Both the position numbers and the translations under genes were made by a program. This document shows positions 1 through 7,801 of a stretch of DNA of 64,000 nucleotides, in pieces. The stretch's first letter is position 1. Each line of letters begins with the position of its first letter. The stretch covers positions 204,274 through 268,273 of the forward strand of contig NZ_KB895455.1 in the NCBI RefSeq assembly GCF_000374865.1, in the 5' to 3' direction. This stretch comes from Arthrobacter sp. 135MFCol5.1 (GTDB lineage Bacteria > Actinomycetota > Actinomycetes > Actinomycetales > Micrococcaceae). Below the pieces are notes generated by a model that ran no database searches, was not told the origin of the DNA, and saw only the letters and a program-made list of their open reading frames with translations.

Positions 1-89
1 AGGCGGGCCGTCAGGTCCATCCGTTCCGGTGCCATGGGGTGGCCCGGACCAAAGTTGTAGGCAGTCATGTCAGGGCTCCACGCCACCAT
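1..89 (-). CDS. AcuC-like class II histone-deacetylase-family protein (5' end only)
   Basis: Only about the first 30 codons lie in the window; the gene continues leftwards beyond base 1. The start codon is the complement of 87-89 (an internal Met lies at 66-68). The visible peptide contains the stretch YNFGPGHPMAPERMDLT, which matches the conserved N-terminus of acetoin-utilisation AcuC and related Zn-dependent deacetylases (Y-x-F-G-x-x-H-P-M-x-P-x-R). Members deacetylate lysines, AcuC classically acting on acetyl-CoA synthetase; a possible acs target lies in this window at 25.8 kb, but any link is inference. No clear ribosome binding site is visible, so the exact start is uncertain. Confidence 0.72.
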   Translation of the reverse strand, partial: MVAWSPDMTAYNFGPGHPMAPERMDLTAR

Positions 90-236
90 CGTCGGCGGCG
101 CGGGCTGGCTTAGACCGGGCAGATATGTCATCAATCACAGGCTACCCGAGCCCGCCGGACTCCCAGCCGGGCCATGAAGCCGGGCTTTAGTGGTTTACTA
201 CTGGGGGAAGCAGTTTCGACCGAGGAAAAGCCACAC

Positions 237-1670
237 ATGACGCAGAGCCAGTCAAGGCCCCGGACCCCGGCCAGCTGGCACCCCCCAGCGCAGGAGCGGG
301 AGGGCCTCTGGATCTTCACGCGGCTTCGCGACTTCATCGACGACATCGCCAACACCTCCCCTGCCAGGCTTGCCCTGACGGCGTTCGCCGCGGTCTGCAT
401 GGTGTTCACGTTCCTGCTGTCCCTGCCCGTGGCTTCGGCCAACGGAACCGCCACCCCCATCCACGAGGCCCTGTTCACCGCCGTCTCGGCCGTCTGCGTG
501 ACGGGACTAACGGTGGTGTCGACGGCGGTGCACTGGTCCTTCTTCGGCCAGCTGGTGATCCTGGTGGGCATCTTCATCGGCGGTTTGGGTACCTTGACGC
601 TGGCCTCGCTGCTGGCGCTGATGGTGAGCAAGCGGTTGGGGGTGCGCGGGAAGATCATTGCCGCCGAATCCATGAACAACGCCGGCCGCCTCGGTGAGGT
701 GGGCACCCTGCTCCGGATCGTCATCACCACCTCCGTGGTCATCGAGGGCGTCCTGGCCCTGGCGCTCGTTCCCCGGTTCCTGACCCTGGGCGAGCCCTTC
801 TGGCAGTCGGTGTGGCATGGCATCTTCTATGCCATTTCGTCGTTCAACAACGCCGGCTTCACCCCGCACTCGGACGGCATCGTGCCCTACGAGACGGACC
901 TGTGGATCCTTATCCCGCTGATGGTGGGCGTCTTCCTGGGCAGCCTGGGCTTCCCCGTGGTGATGGTCCTCCAACAAAACGGCTTGAACTGGAAAAAGTG
1001 GAACCTGCACACCAAGCTCACCATCCAGGTATCGCTGATCCTCCTGGTGGCCGGGGCGTTCCTCTGGGCGCTGATGGAGTGGGACAACGTCCGGACCATC
1101 GGCACCATGGATGTGGGCGACAAGATCACCCACGCGCTGTTCGCATCCGTCATGACGCGTTCCGGCGGCTTCAACCTGGTGGACCAGAACCAGATGGATT
1201 CCACCACCATGCTGCTGACGGACGCCCTGATGTTCGCCGGCGGCGGTTCCGCGTCGACGGCGGGCGGCATCAAGGTCACCACCATCGCCGTGATGTTCCT
1301 GGCCATCGTCGCGGAGGCCCGCGGTGACGCGGACGTCAAGGTCTACGGCAGGACCATCCCGCAAGGAAGCATGCGGGTGGCCATCTCGGTGATCGTGGCC
1401 GGCGCCACCCTGGTGTCAGTGTCCGCTTTCCTGCTCCTGGCCATCAGCGGCCAGTCGCTTGACCGGGTGCTGTTCGAAACCATTTCCGCGTTCGCCACGG
1501 TGGGCCTGAGCACCAACCTCAGCGCCGAGGTGCCCCCTGCCGGCGTCTACGTCCTCGCGGCCCTGATGTTCGCGGGCCGCGTAGGAACCGTGACCCTCGC
1601 AGCCGCCCTGGCCCTGCGCCAGCGCAGCCAGTTGTACCACTACCCCGAAGAGAGGCCCATCATTGGCTAG
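237..1670 (+). CDS. trkH: TrkH/KtrB-type potassium uptake channel subunit
   Basis: Membrane-embedded K+ translocating subunit, 477 residues. The ATG at 237 is preferred because GAGGAAAAG lies just upstream; an in-frame ATG at 174 would add 21 residues with no ribosome site. Four membrane-pore-membrane repeats are readable, each with the selectivity-filter glycine: AVCVTGL, SSFNNAGF, MTRSGGFN and FATVGLST. The C-terminal region has the usual YHYPEERP-like tail. It overlaps the downstream trkA start by 8 bp, so the two are translated together and should form a KtrAB/TrkHA-type complex at the cytoplasmic membrane. Confidence 0.93.
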   Translation: MTQSQSRPRTPASWHPPAQEREGLWIFTRLRDFIDDIANTSPARLALTAFAAVCMVFTFLLSLPVASANGTATPIHEALFTAVSAVCVTGLTVVSTAVHWSFFGQLVILVGIFIGGLGTLTLASLLALMVSKRLGVRGKIIAAESMNNAGRLGEVGTLLRIVITTSVVIEGVLALALVPRFLTLGEPFWQSVWHGIFYAISSFNNAGFTPHSDGIVPYETDLWILIPLMVGVFLGSLGFPVVMVLQQNGLNWKKWNLHTKLTIQVSLILLVAGAFLWALMEWDNVRTIGTMDVGDKITHALFASVMTRSGGFNLVDQNQMDSTTMLLTDALMFAGGGSASTAGGIKVTTIAVMFLAIVAEARGDADVKVYGRTIPQGSMRVAISVIVAGATLVSVSAFLLLAISGQSLDRVLFETISAFATVGLSTNLSAEVPPAGVYVLAALMFAGRVGTVTLAAALALRQRSQLYHYPEERPIIG

Positions 1671-2349
1671 TTCCACAGACGCCCCGCGGCGCCCCGCCCA
1701 CAACGCCCCGGTGCTGGTGATCGGGCTGGGCCGCTTCGGATCATCCACGGCAGAGCAGCTGGTCAAACAGGGCCGGGAAGTACTCGCGATCGAACGCGAC
1801 CGGAACCTGGTGCAGAAATGGGCCCCGCTCCTGACCCACGTGGTGGAGGCTGACGCCACCAACATCGACGCGTTGCGCCAGCTGGGCGCGCAGGAGTTCA
1901 GTTCCGCGGTGGTGGGGGTGGGGACGTCCATCGAGTCCTCCGTGCTGATCACCGTCAACCTGGTGGACCTGGGAATCGAACACCTCTGGGTCAAGGCAAT
2001 CACCCCCTCGCACGGCAAGATCCTGACGCGGATCGGGGCCAACCACGTGATCTACCCGGAGGCCGACGCCGGAGTCCGGGCAGCGCACCTGGTCTCGGGC
2101 AGGATGCTGGACTTCATCGAGTTCGACGACGACTTCGCCATTGTGAAGATGTACCCGCCGCGGGAGACCGTGGGGTTCACGCTGGACGAGTCGAAGGTCC
2201 GCTCCAAGTACGGTGTGACGATTGTGGGCGTGAAGTCCCCGGGCGAGGATTTCACCTACGCCCGGCCCGAGACCAAGGTGTCCTCGCGGGACATGCTCAT
2301 TGTCTCCGGGCACGTCGACCTGCTGGAACGGTTCGCCGCCCGGCCATAA
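1663..2349 (+). CDS. trkA: TrkA/KtrA-type regulatory NAD-binding subunit
   Basis: Cytoplasmic gating ring subunit for the TrkH channel encoded immediately upstream, 228 residues. The start is a TTG inside the end of trkH, with a purine-rich GAAGAGAGG about 8 bases before it. The N-terminal RCK_N Rossmann fold shows VIGLGRFGSS (GxGxxG) near residue 18 and the acidic ribose-binding residue in AIERD. A C-terminal RCK_C domain follows, ending in SRDMLIVSGH. The length is normal for KtrA-like proteins with one RCK unit. Ligand (NAD(H), ATP/ADP or c-di-AMP) cannot be decided from sequence. Confidence 0.93.
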   Translation: MASSTDAPRRPAHNAPVLVIGLGRFGSSTAEQLVKQGREVLAIERDRNLVQKWAPLLTHVVEADATNIDALRQLGAQEFSSAVVGVGTSIESSVLITVNLVDLGIEHLWVKAITPSHGKILTRIGANHVIYPEADAGVRAAHLVSGRMLDFIEFDDDFAIVKMYPPRETVGFTLDESKVRSKYGVTIVGVKSPGEDFTYARPETKVSSRDMLIVSGHVDLLERFAARP

Positions 2350-2360
2350 GGTCCCCGGTG

Positions 2361-2399
2361 GTTGGGCTTGTCGAAACCGGATTTCGACAAAGCCCAGCC
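2361..2399. terminator. Bidirectional terminator between trkA and proC
   Basis: The left arm at 2361-2376 pairs with 2382-2399 across a 5-base loop (CCGGA). The GTCGAAA/TTTCGAC core is perfect, followed by a GGGCTT/AAGCCC segment with one bulged A. It sits between the convergent stops of trkA and proC, so it can serve both strands. Confidence 0.7.
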
Positions 2400-2403
2400 T
2401 CCG

Positions 2404-3237
2404 TTACCCAAGCTGCTTGGTGATTTCCGCCGCCCGGTCCGCTGCCGCCTTGGCGCCGGCGGCGATGATGGCCGGGATGCCCTGTTCGTCGAACGTGGCG
2501 ATGGCCCGTTCCGTGGTGCCGTTGGGGCTGGTGACCGCTTTGCGCAGCGCGGAGGGATCCGCACCCGGTTCGGCGAGCATGAAGCCTGCGCCGGCCACCG
2601 TTTCGCGGGCAAGGAGCAGGGACAGCTCGCGGTCCAGGCCCAACTCCTCCCCCGCCGACGCCATGGCCTCGGCCAGGTAGAAGGCGTACGCCGGGCCCGA
2701 GCCGCTGATCGCTGACAGCGCATCCACTTGCTCTTCGGGCACTTCGACCACCGTCCCGGCGCCCTGCAGGATGTCCTTGACCTTCCGGAGCTGCTCGGGA
2801 GTGCAGTGGGTTCCCGGCGAGACGGACACCACGCCGCGGCCCAGCTTTGCCGGCGTGTTGGGCATGGTCCGGATGACCGGCTGGCCGGCGGGGAGCGCGG
2901 CTTCGAGCTGGGCGATGGATACTGCCGCGGCAACGCTGACCACCACGGCATCCGGCGAAAGGGCCGGGCCGATTTCCCGGGCCAGGTCAGCAATTCCCAC
3001 CGGTTTGACGCCAAGGATGACGACGGCGGATCCCTTGGTGGCCTGTTTGTTGTTGTCTGGTTCTTCCTCGCCGGCGATCGCGGTAATTCCCGGGTACCGT
3101 TCGGCGAGTTCCGAGGCGCGCTCCGCGCGGCGGACGGTGGCCACCACATCCCCGGGGTCCGTCCCGGCCTCCAGCAGGCCGGCAAGAATGGCCTCGTTCA
3201 TGGATCCACAGCCAAGGAATGCAATTCGGTTGCTCAT
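2404..3237 (-). CDS. proC: Pyrroline-5-carboxylate reductase
   Basis: Catalyses the NAD(P)H-dependent last step of proline synthesis, 277 residues. The N-terminal Rossmann fold begins IAFLGCGSMNEAILAGLL (GxGxM). The C-terminal dimerisation and active-site region carries the P5CR signature around TSPNGTTERAI. The start is the ATG complementary to 3235-3237, nine codons inside a longer frame, because GGAGG lies 4 bases upstream of it. It is last in a minus-strand series (topA, sseB-like, ppx, proC) but separated from ppx by about 245 bases that hold a structured element (3347-3441), so its expression may be set separately. Confidence 0.95.
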   Translation of the reverse strand: MSNRIAFLGCGSMNEAILAGLLEAGTDPGDVVATVRRAERASELAERYPGITAIAGEEEPDNNKQATKGSAVVILGVKPVGIADLAREIGPALSPDAVVVSVAAAVSIAQLEAALPAGQPVIRTMPNTPAKLGRGVVSVSPGTHCTPEQLRKVKDILQGAGTVVEVPEEQVDALSAISGSGPAYAFYLAEAMASAGEELGLDRELSLLLARETVAGAGFMLAEPGADPSALRKAVTSPNGTTERAIATFDEQGIPAIIAAGAKAAADRAAEITKQLG

Positions 3238-3346
3238 GCCTCCATCATTGCAGTACGCATGCATTCACAGGCAACTCCCATGTTCAGCGCAGGCAGCGCA
3301 CAACTTGGGGTCCTAACGTAGTTATTACCTCATTGAGGGTGCGAGT

Positions 3347-3441
3347 GATGCGGCAGGCATGGGGATGCCTGCCAGGGCACCGGTGGCTCGGCAACAGGTT
3401 TTCCCCCATTTTCCTGTTGCCGGCCCCGGTGCTTCCGCATC
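3347..3441 (+). ncRNA. Candidate structured RNA: closed junction of two hairpins with complementary loops
   Basis: Seen directly: closing stem GATGC/GCATC (3347-3351 with 3437-3441). Hairpin A is GGCAGGCAT/ATGCCTGCC (3352-3360 with 3365-3373). A second arm GCACCGG/CCGGTGC (3377-3383 with 3426-3432) is topped, after an internal loop, by GGCAACAGG/CCTGTTGCC (3390-3398 with 3413-3421) with loop TTTTCCCCCATTTT. The ATGGGG around the loop of hairpin A (3359-3364) is complementary to CCCCAT in the other loop (3404-3409), so the loops could kiss. The layout recalls the actinobacterial 6C RNA, but only one loop is C-rich on this strand. The strand is uncertain: on minus it would be in the proC leader. 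No promoter is convincing. Confidence 0.45.
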
Positions 3442-3482
3442 TAAGCGCGGCTGGTGTCGCTGCCCGGCCGAACGCTTGGTTG

Positions 3483-4472
3483 CTAGATGGCAGGTTCCAC
3501 CGGGCGGGACGCGGCCACATGGGGCGCCGGTTCCAGCGGCCCGGCGAAGACCAGCTGGTCCAGGCGGCGCAGGATGAGCCCTTCGCGCAAAGCCCAGGGG
3601 CAGATGCGCAGCTTCTTGAACTTGAACATCTCCAGGGCGGCTTCGGCCACCAGTGCACCGGCAAGGAGCTGGTGCGCCCGTGCTTCGGATACACCGGGGA
3701 GATGCAGCCTGTCCTCGGAGCTCATGGCCGAGATCCGCTGGGTCCAGATCCCCAGGTCCGAGGCGTGCAGTTCGCGCTTGACGTAGGGGCCTTCGGCGCT
3801 GGGCGCGGCCCCGGCGATCCGGGCCAGGGAGCGGAACGTTTTTGAGGTGCCTGCCACCACGTTGGCCCGGCCGAGGCCGTCGAATTCCCGGACAGCAGGT
3901 TTGAGGGTGGCCCTGATGTAGCGCCGCAGTTCCTTGACGCTTTTGGCCGACGGCGGGTCCTCGGGGAACCAGTCGCGGGTGAGCCTGCTGGCGCCGAGCG
4001 GCACGGAGGTGGCCACCTCAGGAAGCTCGTCCTGGCCGAAGGCCATTTCGAAGGAGCCGCCACCGATGTCCAGGTTCAGGATGGGGCCGGCGCCCCACCC
4101 GTGCCAGCGCCGCACCGCGAAGAACGTCATGGACGCTTCTTCGCTCCCGGTGAGTTCCTGGAGGGTCACCGTGGTCTCGTGCTTGACCCGGGCCAGGACG
4201 GCGGGGCCGTTGGTGGCCTCGCGGATGGCCGAGGTACAGAATGCCAGCAGGTCTTCGGCCTTGTGCCGGGCCGCGAATTCCCAGGCCTCCAGGACGAACT
4301 CGGTCAGCTCATGCTGTCCTTCGTCGCTGATGCTGCCGTCCGGTTCAAGGTACTGGACCAGGGACAACGGCCGCTTGTGGGACGCAAACGGGACAGGCTG
4401 CGCACCGGGGTGGGCGTCCACCAGGAGCAGGTGGACGGTGTTGGACCCGATGTCGAGGACGCCTAGACGCAT
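3483..4472 (-). CDS. Ppx/GppA-family exopolyphosphatase / pppGpp phosphohydrolase
   Basis: Sugar-kinase/Hsp70/actin-fold phosphatase acting on polyphosphate or pppGpp, 329 residues, the short two-domain form usual in actinobacteria. The N-terminus MRLGVLDIGSNTVHLLLVD is the phosphate-1 motif. The central FCTSAIREATN and LNLDIGGGSFEMAFG stretches are the conserved phosphate-2 and ribose-side loops. The gene starts 7 bases after the stop of the sseB-like gene, so the two are co-transcribed. Which substrate is preferred cannot be told from sequence, so no specific symbol is given. Confidence 0.9.
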   Translation of the reverse strand: MRLGVLDIGSNTVHLLLVDAHPGAQPVPFASHKRPLSLVQYLEPDGSISDEGQHELTEFVLEAWEFAARHKAEDLLAFCTSAIREATNGPAVLARVKHETTVTLQELTGSEEASMTFFAVRRWHGWGAGPILNLDIGGGSFEMAFGQDELPEVATSVPLGASRLTRDWFPEDPPSAKSVKELRRYIRATLKPAVREFDGLGRANVVAGTSKTFRSLARIAGAAPSAEGPYVKRELHASDLGIWTQRISAMSSEDRLHLPGVSEARAHQLLAGALVAEAALEMFKFKKLRICPWALREGLILRRLDQLVFAGPLEPAPHVAASRPVEPAI

Positions 4473-4479
4473 GGGGACA

Positions 4480-4899
4480 TTATTGCTCGTCGGCGCGCTT
4501 GAAGTCGCGCCGGATGTTCGCCACGCCTTCAGGATCGATCTCGAAGCCGTAGGCGGCGCCGGGGTTGATCACCATGCCCAGTTCGTCGCCAAGGTTGGCG
4601 ATGATGGCTGCACCCTGCGTGCCCAGCACGTTGGGTGCGGCTTCCAGGTACTGCTGGTCCACCCGGGTGGGGTGCGAGAACACGGCGAGGACGGGGCGGC
4701 CGTCGGCGTTGGCAAGGACCAGCGGCTCAACCTGGGAGTCCACGCCTTCCACCGTGTCAGAGCTGATGATGTAGACCTCGCTGTTCAGGAAGGACAGGAT
4801 GACGTCAACGGGATTGGCGTCTTCCTGCCCGCCGGTGGCGAGCTTCTCCTCAAGGTCGTTGAGCGGCTGGAGATCCGTGTGCGCGGGCTGTTCAGTCAT
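4480..4899 (-). CDS. SseB-family protein
   Basis: Small cytoplasmic protein of 139 residues with one SseB N-terminal domain. The pattern includes a VYIIS strand, a central strand LVLANADGRPVLAVFS and the C-terminal motif GMVINPGAAYGFEIDPEG, all typical of the family. The start MTEQPAHTD (complement of 4897-4899) is chosen because a longer frame upstream reads as low-complexity Arg/Pro sequence overlapping topA. It lies 52 bases downstream of topA and 7 bases upstream of ppx/gppA. The biochemical role of SseB domains is not established. Confidence 0.8.
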   Translation of the reverse strand: MTEQPAHTDLQPLNDLEEKLATGGQEDANPVDVILSFLNSEVYIISSDTVEGVDSQVEPLVLANADGRPVLAVFSHPTRVDQQYLEAAPNVLGTQGAAIIANLGDELGMVINPGAAYGFEIDPEGVANIRRDFKRADEQ

Positions 4900-4951
4900 A
4901 CCGTCTACCCGATCACGATCCGGTGGCCGGCGCAAACGCGCCGGCCAGGCA

Positions 4952-7678
4952 CTACTTCTTGGCCGTTGCCTTCTTCTTTGCGGGTGCCTTGCGGGTGGCC
5001 GTCCGCTTGACCGGGCCCTTGGCGCGCTTCTCGGCCAACAGTTCCACGGCCTGTTCCCGGGTGAGTTCCTCCAGGGAGGTGGCACGCGGAACCGTGATGT
5101 TGGTGATGCCGTCGGTGATGTACGGACCGAACCGGCCTTCCTTCACCACGATGTTCTTCTCCGACACCGGGTCCGGACCGAACTCGGCCAGCGGCGGCAC
5201 GGCGGCACGGGCGCCGCGCTGCTTGGGCTGTGAATAGATCTCCAGCGCCTGCTCCAGGGTAATGGTGAAGATTTCCTCTTCGGATCCGATCGAGCGCGAA
5301 TCCGTGCCCTTTTTCAGGTAGGGACCGAACCGGCCGTTCTGCACGGTAATGAGGTTGCCTTCGGCGTCCTCGCCCAGCGCGCGGGGCAGGCTCATGAGCT
5401 GCAGGGCTTCGTCCAGCGTCACGGACTCCACGGTCATGGACTTGAACAGCGAACCCGTGCGCGGCTTGGCCTTGACCGGCTTCTTGGGCGGCTTGGGCTT
5501 GCCGTTCTTGTAGTACTCCACCGGCTGCTTGGCCAGGTCTTCGTCGGTCATTTCCGGGATGATCTCGGTGACGTAGGCGCCGTAGCGGCCGTTCTTGGCC
5601 ACGACAGTGTGTCCCGTGTGCGGGTCTGCACCGAGCACGCGCTCCTCCGGCGCCGCAGTCTCCATCAGCTCAATGGCTTTGGCTGCGGTCAGTTCGTCCG
5701 GGGCCAGGTCCTCGGGCACGTTGGCCCGGGCCGACTCCACGATCTCGCCCGTCTTGGGATCGACGACGGCTGCCGAACTTTCCAGGTACGGGCCGAACTT
5801 GCCCACCCGCAAGGTGATGTCGTCGGTGATCGGGATGGAGTTGATCTCACGGGCATCGATCTCGCCCAGGTTGTTGACGATGCTCAACAGTCCGGGGTCG
5901 GAGTCTTCGCCGAAGTAGAAGTGCCGGAGCCACGAAGCTCCTGCCTCCTGGCCGTTGGCGATCTTGTCCAGGTCGCCTTCCATGTCGGCGGTGAATTCGT
6001 AGTCCACGTAGTCGCTGAAGTGCTGCTCCAGCAACCGGATCACCGAGAACGCGATCCAGCTGGGCACCAGCGCGGAGCCCTGCTTCCGGACGTAGCCGCG
6101 GTCCTGGATGGTGGAAATCGTGGACGCGTACGTCGACGGGCGGCCGATGCCCTTCTTTTCCAGTTCGGCGGTCAGGGACGCTTCCGTGTAGCGCGGCGGC
6201 GGCGAGGTTTCGTGGCCTACCGCCTGGATGTCCGCGGCGGTGAGGGAGTCGTCCTTGGCCACGTTCGGGAGCCGGCGTGCTTCGTCGGACTCGTCATCGC
6301 CGCGGGTCTCGTCCTTGCCTTCCTCGTAGGCGGCCAGGAAGCCGGGGAAGGTGATGACGGTGCCGGAGGCGGAGAACTCGGCGTCCCGCCCGTCGGCGGC
6401 AATGGCACCCAGGCGGATGGTCGCCGTCGAGCCCTTGGCGTCGCCCATCTGGGACGCCACGGTGCGCTTCCAGATGAGCTCGTACAGGCGGAACTCGTCC
6501 CCGGAGAGCTGCTTGGCAACCTGGGCCGGCGTGCGGAAGGAGTCTCCTGCCGGGCGGATGGCCTCGTGCGCTTCCTGCGCGTTGGCGGCCTTGTTGGAGT
6601 AGACGCGCGGGGACTGCGGAATGTATTCCGGCCCGTAGAGCTCCGAGGCCTGCCGGCGCGCCGCGGTGATGGCTTCGTCACTCAGCGCCGACGAGTCCGT
6701 ACGCATATAGGTGATGTAGCCGTTTTCGTAGAGCCGCTGGGCCACCTGCATGGTGCTCTTTGAGGAGAAGCGCAGCTTGCGGCCGGCCTCCTGCTGGAGG
6801 GTGGAGGTGGTGAACGGCGCGGCCGGGCGGCGGGTGTACGGCTTGGTGTCCACCGAGCGGACGCGGAAGTCCGCATCCTGGAGCCCGGCGGCGAGGGACG
6901 TCGCAAGCTCCTCGTTGAGGTGGGCCACGTTCTTGGCGGTGAGCTCGCCGTTGTCGTTGAAGTCGCGGCCGCTGGCCACCTTGGCGCCGTCAACGGCGGC
7001 GAGCTTGGCCTTGAACGAGCCCGAGTCCGCGCCGAACTGGCCGGTCAGGTCCCAGTAGGAGGCGGCTTTGAAGGCCATGCGTTCGCGTTCGCGGTCCACC
7101 ACCATGCGCGTGACCACGGACTGCACGCGGCCGGCGGACAGGCCGCGGGCCACCTTGCGCCACAGCACCGGGGAGATCTCGTAGCCGTACAGGCGGTCCA
7201 GCACGCGGCGGGTTTCCTGCGCATCCACCAGGTCCTGGTCGACATCGCGCAGGTTGCCCATGGCGCGCTGGATGGCTTCCTTGGTGATTTCGCCGAACGT
7301 CATCCGGTAGACCGGAACCTTGGGCTTGAGCACTTCGAGCAGGTGCCACGCGATGGCTTCGCCTTCGCGGTCCCCATCGGTTGCGAGGTAAAGTTCGTCG
7401 GCGTCCTTGAGCGCTGCCTTGAGCTCGGTCACCTTTTTCTTCTTGTCCGGAGACACCACGTAGTAGGGCTTGAAGTCGTGGTCGATGTCGACGGCGAACT
7501 TGCCCACCGACGTTTTCTTCAGCTCGGCGGGGAGTTCGGACGGTTGCGGCAGGTCGCGGATGTGACCAATGGAGGCCTCTACGATGAAGCCCTCGCCGAG
7601 GTACTTGGCGATGGTCTTGCTCTTGGCCGGAGACTCCACAATCACGAGTTTCTTGCCGGTTTTGGCCTTGCTTGGCAC
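4952..7678 (-). CDS. topA: DNA topoisomerase I (type IA)
   Basis: Relaxes negatively supercoiled DNA by single-strand passage, 908 residues. The GTG at 7676-7678 is chosen because AGGAG lies about 6 bases upstream; a longer frame to 7720 lacks a site. The Toprim domain opens with LVIVESPAKSKTIAKYLG and has the acidic triad in LATDGDREGEA. The catalytic tyrosine is Y324 in YITYMRTDSS. Instead of zinc fingers the C-terminal part has several repeats built around NGRYGAYV, NGRFGPYL and EGRFGPYI, and ends in a Lys/Ala-rich tail. This is the usual actinobacterial form. It heads the topA-sseB-ppx run. Confidence 0.97.
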   Translation of the reverse strand: MPSKAKTGKKLVIVESPAKSKTIAKYLGEGFIVEASIGHIRDLPQPSELPAELKKTSVGKFAVDIDHDFKPYYVVSPDKKKKVTELKAALKDADELYLATDGDREGEAIAWHLLEVLKPKVPVYRMTFGEITKEAIQRAMGNLRDVDQDLVDAQETRRVLDRLYGYEISPVLWRKVARGLSAGRVQSVVTRMVVDRERERMAFKAASYWDLTGQFGADSGSFKAKLAAVDGAKVASGRDFNDNGELTAKNVAHLNEELATSLAAGLQDADFRVRSVDTKPYTRRPAAPFTTSTLQQEAGRKLRFSSKSTMQVAQRLYENGYITYMRTDSSALSDEAITAARRQASELYGPEYIPQSPRVYSNKAANAQEAHEAIRPAGDSFRTPAQVAKQLSGDEFRLYELIWKRTVASQMGDAKGSTATIRLGAIAADGRDAEFSASGTVITFPGFLAAYEEGKDETRGDDESDEARRLPNVAKDDSLTAADIQAVGHETSPPPRYTEASLTAELEKKGIGRPSTYASTISTIQDRGYVRKQGSALVPSWIAFSVIRLLEQHFSDYVDYEFTADMEGDLDKIANGQEAGASWLRHFYFGEDSDPGLLSIVNNLGEIDAREINSIPITDDITLRVGKFGPYLESSAAVVDPKTGEIVESARANVPEDLAPDELTAAKAIELMETAAPEERVLGADPHTGHTVVAKNGRYGAYVTEIIPEMTDEDLAKQPVEYYKNGKPKPPKKPVKAKPRTGSLFKSMTVESVTLDEALQLMSLPRALGEDAEGNLITVQNGRFGPYLKKGTDSRSIGSEEEIFTITLEQALEIYSQPKQRGARAAVPPLAEFGPDPVSEKNIVVKEGRFGPYITDGITNITVPRATSLEELTREQAVELLAEKRAKGPVKRTATRKAPAKKKATAKK

Positions 7679-7801
7679 GGTGCTCCTACAGAAAAAGGTT
7701 GCTGGGGCAGATGAGCCCATGTTCGCCTAGTTCACCATATTTTGGGGAATCGTGCGCATTCATGTGGAAAAGACGGGGCGCGGCCTGGAGCATAAGGGGG
7801 C

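Noticed and set aside
3347..3441. Standard 6C RNA
   Set aside because: The stem layout is similar, but 6C RNAs have C-runs in both loops. Here one loop is C-rich and the other G-rich on either strand, so I report it only as a structured candidate.
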